This document shows positions 24,089-35,600 of a stretch of DNA of 60,000 bases, in pieces (the first letter of the stretch is position 1; every line of letters begins with the position of its first letter). A model generated the notes under the pieces. It made no database searches. It had not been told where the DNA came from and was given only the letters and a program-made list of their open reading frames with translations. This DNA comes from Nematostella vectensis. Lineage: Eukaryota; Cnidaria; Anthozoa; Actiniaria; Edwardsiidae. The position numbers and the translations under genes were made by a program. Where the stretch lies: NCBI RefSeq assembly GCF_932526225.1, contig NC_064034.1, positions 19,406,927-19,466,926 on the forward strand, given 5' to 3'.

Positions 24089-24556
24089 ACTTTATTTAGA
24101 TGTTATTTAAACTTAGTTATTCGAAGATTTCTCTTTAACTCGAGTGTAATCCGAAACCATTTCGAAGCGTTACATTTCATTTAAAGCCCGCCAAAATTTA
24201 GTGAAATCACTTTTGAACCGAATGCTAAGTAATTCCAAGCAATTTACACTTAGCCTTAAATCAAAGAAGAAGGGGTTGTATTTATTTCTCTAGACATTTA
24301 AGGTTTTGGTAAAATTTCAAATCTTTCATGCGTGTATAGCGTTTTATGCTAATTTGTGATTGTTAGTAGTCGTTAGATTGTTCACCCATTCGTGTCAGAA
24401 CTCTCACATGTAAATACTTTTGTAGATATAAAAAATTTTGAGCCTGTAAATAGCATAGAGTAACTTTTGGTAACTTAAAAAAGAGCCTTTAGTTAAAGAA
24501 TTTGTAATGAAGAGACACAGTAGGTGTGTGAAATACATGGGTTGCTTTAACTACAC

Positions 24557-24562
24557 AATAAA
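24557..24562 (+). terminator. Polyadenylation signal AATAAA for the zinc-finger gene
   Basis: AATAAA lies 469 bases after the stop codon, following a T-rich 3' untranslated region. It is the best-placed signal before the convergent interval. Confidence 0.55.
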
Positions 24563-27500
24563 GCCCTTTTACAACTAAACGGTGACTCATTTTATGTATT
24601 CCCCTGACGTTAGAAGAATTGCTATTTCAAACTCTTGAAATAGATAAGATCTTTGTACTTTGACTATGAATTTCTGAAAGTTCCAGTAAAGGACACATTC
24701 TGATGGAGAATTTTTAACAGTTTAAACAATCATAATTGTTAGTTTGGAAAGTTGCATAACGAAGTCTTGTCTTGGTGATAGGTGATGCAGAACAAAAAAT
24801 TCACATCCGGATTAACATAATGGCTATAATAATGATAGAGATGTCTGACGATTTGAGAAATGAGGTACAATAAATGGATCTCATAAAGCAAATTTAGTGT
24901 ATATTCCCTTATTAGATTTCTTCCAAGATTAAGTTAAGAAAGATGCCCTTTTGGTGGAAAACTGTCTTTGGATGCACTGTAATTAATTTCTTGGGTAGAT
25001 GAGCGAATATTGAATGCAAGCTTTTAAGGTGATTCAAGCATAACTGCACATCTTATTCACTCCCCAGCCAGATGAGTGTGAAAGTAATTTACTGAATAAA
25101 AGGAAAACATACAACTCTACCCCACAAATACTACAAATATTTATACTTCTTGCATTGTCTACCCTTATAAAGCTTCTTATAATACAACAATAAGCATTTC
25201 TTGGACTTTCTTAACTCGATATTGATTGTATTCTATTTTAATTCTCTATGGTGCACTCTCAGCTGTCAAGCTTGAAGAAATCTCAAGCAGTGATTATTAT
25301 CAGGAAAATTAGGCTAAAATATAAATAGGTGTTAGTTAAGGGAGTAAAATTCATTTAACTGCAATGCCGTTCCAGATCAACTCCGTTTATACTTGAATTT
25401 TTCATCTTTACTGCAAATGGTTTTGATTTCATACACACAATTAAAACGTTTGACAAAAGACAATGACAATAGATTATTAAACCTTTACAAATGTTCTGCT
25501 TGGATTAACTGAAAAACACCACTTTGGACATTTCTAGAGAGAGACGTGCTAGATGCCCTAGATACCGCACGCATAAGCATCCGAACAATGTTAAAAAACC
25601 TTCCACAATGCTGAATACCTGTACAAACATAGAAGACACCAGTAATTGGATATAAAGGGCATACACAAGATGTTTTTATTTTTTATATAGAGGTTGATGT
25701 TAGGAGAATTTTCTGGACATACAATACATAAAGCAAATTAAGCAATTTGTTACTCTATGAATTGTTTTCTTATTTATTGCATGCTTTTTAAATACATGTT
25801 TAAAAAGATGAAAATACTTGCAGTCAGGTAGGTTTTTAGTTGAGTGCTCCTTAACTTAACAAAAGACCAACCAAGCACATCAAAAACAACATCATCCCCC
25901 TGGGAAACAACCCTTTACAATCAATCTTTAAATTCCCCTGAAGAAAATTAAAAAATAACCAAAGAACTTTAAATATTGTGCATAGTTCTTGGTGAGTATA
26001 GATGGGAGACTCTGGATGGAATATACTAAAGTTATAATAATCAGCAGGTACCAGCAACCTAATGTGATTAACACAGACAGGCAAGCCCACAATAGAAAAA
26101 GCAATATGATGGCAGATCCAGGATTTTGAAAGGGTTGCTTAATATATGAAAAGTAATAGAAGGGACAAACATCTTGCTTAAAAAGGCTGGTTCTTATGTA
26201 TCAACCACACCACCACCAGATCTGCCACTCCAATATATGTTACCATGGTGACTAAGATGTGTTTGGCCTAAGATAATTAAGGTTTTATGCACTTCTAATA
26301 TTCATACCATTGCAAAGGATTCTGAATGAAATTAGTTCAAATAAAAGTGCATGTCTAAAAACGCTAACAATAACATATTCTCTTCTTTTATTTGAAACTA
26401 AATGTGAAAATGCACTGTAATGACACAGTAGTCTTGATTGTTAGCCAACATCCCGTTAATGACAATCAGAATAATAACATAATTTTTGTATACATAGATC
26501 TCATTCATTTACAAAAGAAGTCTGAGGGTGGGGGGTGGGGGGTATGCAATACAGGGGAGAGGGGGGGGTAGATTCTTTTTTTTTCTTTCTGTTTTCTTAC
26601 AAGTTTTATAGCCTGCCTCTCCTCCGGTTGCCTTTTGAGAACCCTCCCAGCCAGCGCCCCCCCCCCCCCCCAAAAAAAAAAAAAAAAATAACATAAAAAT
26701 AAAATAAAAATTGCATTAGAAAGTCATTGCTATTATCAGAATAGACAGTATTGTTGACAGGCTGTTTAGCCTTGATTTTTTCAAGTAATGCAAAACTTTA
26801 TTTTCATTTACATCTTTTTCTACAAAGATCTATTTGTTTGCAGAATTCACATGACACAGTTGCTATAATATTCAACTGTTTGCATAAAATAAAATTTTGA
26901 AGGTAAAAAGCTACAATTGACCATACCACACCTCCAAGTAAGACAAAATCTTAGAGCTACAAGAATAACCAATTTACACTTTTTCTTATTGCCTGAAGGC
27001 TAGAAGTGTATTGTTGTGTTGGTATGCATGTTAACTCATCAACTCACCAATTTAAAGCAATGCTCTTTCATTATAATTTTCCAAGGTCCCTCTTATTGCC
27101 AAATAAAGATTATGGATTATTTCAGCTCTGCTTTATCAAAGCAAAACCAACATTGCACAACCATCAACTCATACATTTTCTATAAAATAACAAGGTTTTG
27201 AGCTGCTTGCTTGAACTCTCCAACGTTTGAACAACTTCAACAGAAAAAATATCACCCCTCTACTTAAAAAAAGGTTTTAGAAGAATCTGTCCAAGCTAGG
27301 AAGCAAACATTTGTGAATATTTAATAAACCCCTCACATAGCCATCACATGAAAAAAAAATATATGATTGCTGTTTGAAATATAAAAGGTTGCTGTTTGAA
27401 TAAACTAGGATACCCCCGGGGGGACTCCCTATACCAAGATGACAGGGATGCTCGTAGTACCTTTAAGGGGTAAAAATCTTGGGTTTGGTGCCTTTTAGGG

Positions 27501-28114
27501 GGTTGGAGTTCAAGCGCTTGCATTCTTTTTTGACACGGTACCTTTAAGGGTTCAGAACAAGCTGCTACTTCGGTATAAAAAAAGGTTAATGAAATGGATG
27601 TAAATGCTTTTCAACTACAAATGTACTTTGGTATGTTGTTCGTTGGTACCTTTTAGGGGTAAAAAGTGGCTTGAGCCACGCCCTTTTTGGTACCTTTAAG
27701 GGTAAAAATGAAATTCCCTACAAGCATCCCCGTCATTATAATATTGGAGTCCCCCCCGGGTGCTAACCACATCTATCTAATAAACAAGGACCTCAATTTG
27801 TAAAGTAGGTACAAATTGGCAGTCTAGAATAATATTTTTAAGGCTGTAAAAACTTAGGGACCTTGGGAAAAAAACACATGACTTCAGTTAGATAGATGAA
27901 AAACTATTTTGTGATTGTTCCAATGCACTTTGAACTGCAATGGATGATTAAAGTGATAATTTAATGAGGCTTATTTTTGATTGTTTTAATGTTTACCGAT
28001 CCTTCATTAATTTTTACCCTTGCCATTCGGGGCAAGTAATTATAGAGGCTCTATATAAATGTCATTGCAAAATTATCTATTTTTAGGGTAGAAACATGGT
28101 GTCCACACGAGAGG
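24563..28114. other. Convergent interval between the zinc-finger gene and FCHO
   Basis: The interval is A+T-rich and no coding region is seen. It should include the FCHO 3' untranslated region on the minus strand, but the cleavage site is not determined. It contains a MITE (27413-27762) and G/C homopolymer runs near 26520-26690. Confidence 0.4.
27413..27762. mobile_element. MITE with CCCGGGGGGGACTCC-type terminal inverted repeats
   Basis: The left end (CCCCCGGGGGGACTCC, then GACAGGGATGCTCGTAG) and the complement of the right end (CCCGGGGGGGACTCC, then GACGGGGATGCTTGTAG) are inverted copies. A subterminal motif, TACCTTTAAGGG or TACCTTTTAGGGG, recurs in both halves. There is no coding capacity. 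From memory, this end sequence occurs widely in cnidarian and other invertebrate genomes; I could not check this. Confidence 0.75.
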
Positions 28115-31100
28115 CTAGCTCTCTGCAATGTACCTCCCTGTAAAGAACAACAAAAGATTCTTAGACAACTTTTAAAACTATGCCTTTAGTGAATTTTACT
28201 CTTCACCTTATTCATTCATATTTTCTGGTGAGGTGCTTATTCACAGGAGGGAGGGGAGGTGGGGGTAGAGCACTTACTTGAGCATTTAACATTATTTTAG
28301 TTTTCTTGGATTGGGTGCCTAAACAACAAATGACAACCTATCTTGTTAAAAAGTGTATGGCTGGTGGGGGTAGGGTGGGGGATGGGGTTCCTAACCACCC
28401 CTTATCCTAGCGGCATTCATGGGTGGGTGGGGAGGGGGGAGGGGCGAGAGGGGGATTGGGTGCATAACCATCCCTTCCCCTAGTGGTACCTATCCTTGGT
28501 TGGTAGTGGTGGGCGGGGGAGGGGGAGGGATAATTTGGTGCATAACCACCCATTTCCCTAGTGGTACCCATGTTGTTAAACACGAAGGCGCGGTATAAAA
28601 GGCCGCTTTCCAGGGAAGCATTGGCTCATTTGTCAATCAACCGCAGTGGAGTGAGGATCAAATTCAAGATGGCGGCCCGAGTCAAGTGCAAACTGCAGAG
28701 GGGAGAGGTTTCAAATCGCTTCCTGATGTATAAAAATGACAATTCTACCTTCTAGTCCGATAGGATGTGTAAAAAGGAAACTCAGTAGAAATATATATAT
28801 AAGCGCCTGCACCCGCGAACGGGTATAACACAGTTTGTATTTAACTGTTCTCCGCCCTTTTACGGCGAGCTTCCCTTTGTTTTAAATAAGTTTCATATCT
28901 TCTTTTGTCGTATGACGTGCAGATGTTATTTGTGATCGCCCTCCATTCCTTTCTATTATGTACATGATAGTTCCACACTTCAAGGACGCATCCAATTTTG
29001 AGGTCTTTTTTCAAAGTGTCCTTGAATCTTAGTTTAGGACGACCAACTGGGCGAGACCCGTGTTCTAGCTCCGAAAATAACAGCTGCTTAGGCACTCTGT
29101 CATCGTCCATTCGGCAGAGGTGACCAAGCCAGCGGAGACGATTTCTAGCTAATTTTGTTTCAATATCATCTACGTTTGCGCGACGGAGGACGTCTTCATT
29201 GCTTATATAGTCATCCCACTTGATCTTGAGGATTAGGCGTAAATGGCGTTGTTGCAGAGTACGAAGTTCTCTAACTTCATGCTGATATACAGTCCATGTC
29301 TCACTACCGTACAATAAGAGAGGCATTAGACATTGATTATAAACAGCGATCTTGGTTGGTACAGTGAGATCACGTGAGTCGAAAACTCTCTTTCGAAGGC
29401 GACCATAAGCACATGATACAGCTTGTATACGAGATGTGAGCACCGCTCTCATTGAGCAGTCACTTGACAGGATACTACCAAGGTATTTAAAGTGAGTAAC
29501 ATTGACCAGCTTAATGCCATCAACATAAAAGTCGGCAGTATTACCAATACACATAGTCTCCGTCTTTTTAGTGTTAATGCGCATCCCCATTCTCTTAGCA
29601 AGTTCATTGTACGATGTAAGTAAAGACTGCAGACCCTCTGGGGTATCGCTAAATAAGGCGATATCGTCAGCGTACTGTGCCTCCCTGATGAATTCCGTAA
29701 GGACTTTTGTTTTTGCTTTGAGCCTGCGAAGATCGAAGAGATTACCATCAAATCGGAATCTTATCTTGATGCTGCAGGTGTGTTCAATTTTATTAAAGGC
29801 CAACCAGAGCAGGACAGCAGCGTAGATGCCAAATAGAGTTGGTGCTAACTTACATCCTTGCTTGACGCCACAGTTGTATTCAAATGCTCGAGTTAGCTCT
29901 CCGTCTACGATTAGCCTAGCATGAACATCAGAATATAGCTTCTTTATTATACTTATGAACTTTGGTGGGCATCCTAGTTTGCCAAGGATCGAAAAGAGAA
30001 GTTCACGATTGACAGTGTCGAAGGCTTTCACAAAGTCTACAAAAACTATATACATGTTGTTACGTTGCTCTCTGGTCTTTTCCATAAGCTGACGAAGAGT
30101 GAATATGCCATCAATAGTGCCCCTACCAGCTCGGTACCCTGACTGGGACTGGGGATATATAAATTCCGCAAGCAGCTGTAGTCTTTGCAAGATGATATCT
30201 GCGAATATTTTCCCCACGACGCTTAGTAGTGATATTCCCCTGTAGTTTCCACATTCGCTTCTGTCGCCCTTCTTAAATAAAATGGTGATAATTGCATCTT
30301 TCCACACTTGAGGAATGATTTCAGACGCCCAGATGATATTAAAGAGGATGAGAAGAAAAGCTCTCAGGCAGCGACCACCATAAAAAAAAAAAAAAAAAAA
30401 AGCTACGAAACCATCGTGATTTACGCAAAAAATCTAGCAAACGCATGACCAGAAAACAATGATTCCAAACCTTGAAAAAAGGTTTGAAATTGTTGTTTCA
30501 AACCTTTAAAGATATGAAAATGTACTTTTCATATCTTTAAAACTAAGAAAACAGGATTTAAATCTTTGTCCACATAACTGCCGATAGAAGTAATGCAGGC
30601 CTTCTATAGAATAGATGTTGCTTGTAGATCAAATCTTGCTTTCCTTTGTTGTTTTGTGGTGTGTGAAGTTTTAATTCTATTTACAAGCTAATATAAGTTG
30701 GAATTCTTAAGTATACATATGTAGTAAATGGTAGGTTTTTTTTTATTGTTGGGATCTTTCTATCAATACACATAAATCATCAGAGAAAGCAGTCCCTTAT
30801 TTGTATTCTAGTAATGTTAACTAACAGTTTAGTAAATATTTCTAAATTAATTGGGGGCCAAACTTGAATGTTGAATCTATTATATATAGTTTCTAATTAA
30901 TTCTATGATTTCATCCTAGCTATACCCAAGAAGCAAGTCATATGGTGGCACATGAATAATCAACAAGATATATTCCTCAAGAAAAAAAGCAGATACATAG
31001 ACATATACAGTATTAAATTTTCCCTGTTTTAAATCATAAACATTATAAAGGAAACATGTTTTGTTGCTATCAAATTGATTTATGTGCTACTGAAGTGTAT

Positions 31101-32362
31101 AGCTACCAGTCATATTTTATAAACTGCATTATAGATTATACTTTTGAATAAACCAAAATGCTTTCTCTTTTATCCATTCAGTTCAAGACTTCTCATTCTT
31201 ACAGTAAAAGCAAGTATAGATACAGGGGGATATCCATTGAATAAAAACAGTAAAAGTCATGTCTCTATTTTGTATAATTTAACTTATAAAGTATAAAACA
31301 TGTTTGGGCAACCCCTTTATAAAACTAAGGATCCAGACTCTTTTTCAACAAATAGAAACACAAAGCTAATTCAATGTTATTATTTGTAGTCACTTATTGT
31401 CATCATAGATTGCAAGATACAAATAAAATACTATACAGGTGCATTCTGATCCAAAAAGTAGAAAGATAGACTTAATTTTGGCTCTAACTAACTTGCATAT
31501 GAGGCATTTCTTTAGTAGCCATGGTTTGGTGTACATATATGTGTTAGTATACAAGCTGAGACATTGTACAAAGGGTTTTCTTCCGTTTTTGTGAGCCAGT
31601 TATACACTATAAAAACAAATATAGAAACAAATGTTTTCTTTTATTGTATACCACTCCCTTGATTTGTACAGACAAATAGCGTCCCATTTTATTGGGACGG
31701 TACTAAGCCCTTCTTTTAACCCTGCATATGATAAATAAGCACGAGGGCACAATGGTCTATAACTAAGTGCTCTCCAAGAAATCCAGTTGACTGCACTATA
31801 CTCCCTATTCAAACAGGTCTACCTAGTATGTTTAGTATACTTATAAATGACAGACAGGGTGAGAGTAAGTTGACAAAGTCCCTTAGCCTTTCTTTATGTT
31901 CCGGATCAAGAAGTCTGGTACTAACAGCAGGATGGCACCAGAGAAGGACCCAAGGTAATGACCACCCTAGATAATGTAATATCAGAGTTTCACTTGCACA
32001 TTCCCTGGATGCCGCTGAAATATCTTATGAAACTGGGGTCAGTTGCCGAAGCCTGATCATGGTAAACATGTATTGATCAACTATTAAATTTGGTAAAAAG
32101 ATAATAAAGATAAATCTTGACAAATTGACTTTCTGTCAAAGTAGAAGTCAACTGGGGCTCAACATCCCCTGACCAGCCCACTACGCCAAATTTTCTTCCT
32201 GCTCAGGTAAATGTCAAAACACTTTATGGATGTTTGGTTAATTCTTAAACATATGTACAACAGCAGATAGGCACACTTTGCATTTTCGTTTTACACCTGT
32301 TGCAGCAACAAGTAGAAATAATGGCTTCACTAGAATAAGTTTTACTTATAAATAATAATAAT

Positions 32363-32398
<36 letters not shown>

Positions 32399-32597
32399 AT
32401 GGTTGAGGCTTTCATAGAAAGTGCTCAATACTCGAAGGTAGAGCGGTGTATAGTGTTGGTTTGAGAAAAATACAAACTACATAGGTTTCCCTACAGGTCT
32501 GTTTCGTGGTTGCCCACTCATCAATCCCCTGATGAGTGGGCAACCATGAAACAGACCTGTAGGGAAACCTATGTAGTTTGTATTTTTCTCAAACCAA

Positions 32598-32645
<48 letters not shown>

Positions 32646-35600
32646 ATGATTGAAGGCTTTCATAGAAAGTGCTCAATACTCGAAAGTAGAGCGGTGTATA
32701 GTGTTGGTTTGAGAAAAATACAAACTACATAGGTTTCCCTACAGGTCTGTTTCGTGGTTGCCCACTCATCAGGGGATTTAATGAGGATATTCCTACCATC
32801 GTATATATACTATTAACATTGAAATTTACATAATAATAGACTGATAGTTTTAGCTAAGGCGGTAAGAGGAACAATAGCGAGTTACATTAAATATGCGGGG
32901 CGAAAACTAACAGTGCGGAACGTGTGAAAAATTGATAGCGCGAAAATTTAACGGTGACGGGATTAACAGTTCTAATTGTTTCGTAGCAGGGCTTTGTTTC
33001 TGTGGCGGCACGAGGACACGAGTTCATTGCGTTTATTTAGAGTTGATAGTTTGGGTTGGCAGATGATCGTCAGCTTTTCCTTGAGGCAGAGGTTGCAACG
33101 CTTAGTGGTACTGTTGTAGGCGGAGTGGGAAGAAAGAATGCGCCATGAAATAAAGTACTCAATCATGTTGTCCTTGAGAGTCCAGACGTGTTTGCTGAGT
33201 TCGGTGGAGTTTCTGTGTTTGGCGTGTCGGAATGATGCGGTGTGGTTTCTGTACCTATATATATATATAGTCGTAATGTCCTGCTTTGTTGTGTGCTATT
33301 TCAGTACAGAACTTACAAAAACACATATTATTTTCTGCAATGTCTTTTCTTCCTTTCTTCCTTTGCTCTTCTCCCCATTTTTGGTGCTTCTTTCGAGAGT
33401 ACAATGCTCTTCATTATTTCACCGAATGTCTGATTGAAATACGAATGCAACTGGCCAAGAAAAGTGTGAAGAAATGAGGCAAAATCGCTCAACGAAACAT
33501 GTTTTTTAAACACGCTAAGAATGGCAAAATATATAGCTCTCTTTGTACCCCATTGCACGCATAATCCCCTAGGATAGACTGCTAAGCAATAACTGTGGTC
33601 ATTGCGGGCCCAAGCTCACCAAATCCTTCCATAGGAGAGTCGGGAAGGTATACATACCAAAAATGGCATCGAAGGGAAAGGCGGGAGATTTGAAATTGTG
33701 CCGTAAATGTACGAATTCTAAGACAAATATACATTTCTCGCTGCCAAGAAAGGCTTGAAGTTCAAATCAAACATATCTTTTCTTTCATTTGGGAGTTTTT
33801 TTATTCGTTGGATATCAAATCATTAGATTTGGGGGCATTCTTTATTGATTGGGCTCGTAACGATAATGGCCGCCATGTTGGACTTTCTCTCTATTTGAAA
33901 AATGGGGGCGGGGCTTAGGCCTTTTTATACCGCGCCTTCGTGTTTAAGAAATCTGTGGCTGGTAGTGGTGGGCGGGGAGGGGGGAGGGGGACTGGGTGCA
34001 TAACCATCCCTTCCCCTAGTGCTACCTATCTTGCTAAGAAGGCTATGGCTGGTAGTGTTGGTGGTGGTGGTGGGGGGGGGGGGGGAATAGGGGGTTCACA
34101 GGTATAACCATCTCACACCCTATTCAAAAACACAACTGGTGGTGTTATTTTACCTGATGAAAATTTTTTCTTGACCAGAGAGAGTCGGTAATCTTCACTT
34201 TTTAGTTCAAAATTCAGTTTTGAGATTGTTGCACCATTACATGTAAACTGCACAGCAATCCTTGATGGCGTACTTGGCCCCCCAGACAAATCAAACTTGG
34301 CCCTCATGGAGCCTGAAGTACAAAATTTGATATTATTTGGACATTTGACATTATATGAAGTGATTTATCATACATACAGTAACTTAAAGATGGACCCGCG
34401 GTTAAAAAGGCACGACCTGGTCCAAGTTGTCATCCCTGCTCGACCATGTAAAGTGCAGAGCTCCGTAAATAGCGAGAAAGCAGATCCTTAGATCAATTTT
34501 GATCATTTCAAAGTTGAAAATAATTTACTGTATACACAAGGTATTAACATACAAAAATCGTGATTGCAAATAAAATTTAAAAAACAGTGCACGCTCATTT
34601 GAAATGATGCTATTCTTTTGCGCACGCATGGAAATAACAAAACTTGTAAACTTTTTTCCTTCAAATTCTCTCCGTTCTCTATTTCTTGTCTGTCCAATCA
34701 CCAGAAAAGATTGAACATTTAGTTGTCTTTGCAATATTCAGGACATTATTTTGAACTTGATCATATCTGTTTTGCTTCTTTTTATGGAGCTCTGCACTCA
34801 ACAAAGTCTAAAAAGATTGACGATTTGGACCAGGCACACACTCACATAGTGCAGGTCCAGACCCGTACCCAGGGGGGGTGCAAGGGGTGCGCACGCATCC
34901 CCCCCACACAACGGCCGAAGGTCCACTTTCGGTTTTCAATAGGCGTGCCCTTTTGTAGATTAAACTATAAAGCATAAGCTACATTACTCTGGTTTGTAGC
35001 CAAATCCGAAATAAACGTTTCTTGGAGATACTCCAAAGGCACAAAACATCCCTCTTTGTTCTTTCGGAGGTGGTTAGATTTTTACCAGAGAACTCACCCA
35101 CCACCCCAGGAAAAATTAGGTCCACTTTTTTGGATTCTGCACCCCCCCAAGAAAAATCCTGGGTATGGGCCTGAGGTCCTTGTTTAACATCGCAAAATGT
35201 ACCAGCTTTGTGCAGTAAAACCATAACTCCCAAAGATGGCTCCCCCTGGCCACTGGGTGCACCCTACAATGGATAAATACTGACCATCTGGCTCTTGGCT
35301 ACTTGAAATTTCTGGTATAACCCAAACAGCTCTTTCATTCTCTGCAGACCTAAGGAAACAGGAGATCAGACATTAGCTATGATGCATGACAAAACAAAAA
35401 ATCAGACATTAGCTATGATGCATGACAAAACAAGAGATCAGACATTAGCTATGATGCATGACAAAACAAGAGATCAGAGAAGCTTCATTAGTTTTGGAGC
35501 TTGATTTAAAGAAAATGGATTAATAAGTGTTGAGGATGTTAATAATGGTGCAGAAATGGTGGACCTGCATCTGGCAACAATGCAACACTAATGATGGAAA

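Larger units (their letters stand above)
32392..33257 (-). mobile_element. Penelope-like retroelement, 3' fragment with terminal repeats
   Basis: A GIY-YIG-type C-terminal fragment (32972-33257) is followed downstream on the minus strand by terminal repeat units. One lies at 32639-32776 and another at 32392-32522, both in the element's orientation. A third partial unit (32525-32603) is inverted between them. The units share CTTTCATAGAAAGTGCTCAA and TACAAACTACATAGGTTTCC, and are separated by a TA microsatellite. Hammerhead motifs inside the repeats are a known hallmark of Penelope-like elements. The reverse transcriptase is missing. Confidence 0.75.
28580..33943. mobile_element. 5.36-kb DNA element with TTAA target duplication and terminal inverted repeats
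   Basis: Both ends carry the inverted repeat ACACGAAGGCGCGGTATAAA, continuing to GGCC, over 25-26 bp with one A indel. Each is bordered by TTAA (28576-28579 and 33944-33947). The flanks belong to one G-rich tandem array, and another array unit (near 28346, CTTGTTAAAAAG) still shows the empty TTAA site. TTAA duplication is characteristic of piggyBac-type transposons, although ACAC ends are not the usual piggyBac termini. No transposase was found; the interior holds a LINE fragment, a Penelope-like fragment and A+T-rich DNA. Confidence 0.8.

Noticed and set aside
29571-29825. Plus-strand frame inside the LINE
   Set aside because: It is antisense to a well-supported reverse transcriptase frame.
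32485-32523. Third hammerhead copy on the minus strand
   Set aside because: The core reads TTGATGA instead of CTGATGA and stem I does not pair, so it is listed only as part of the Penelope-like repeat.
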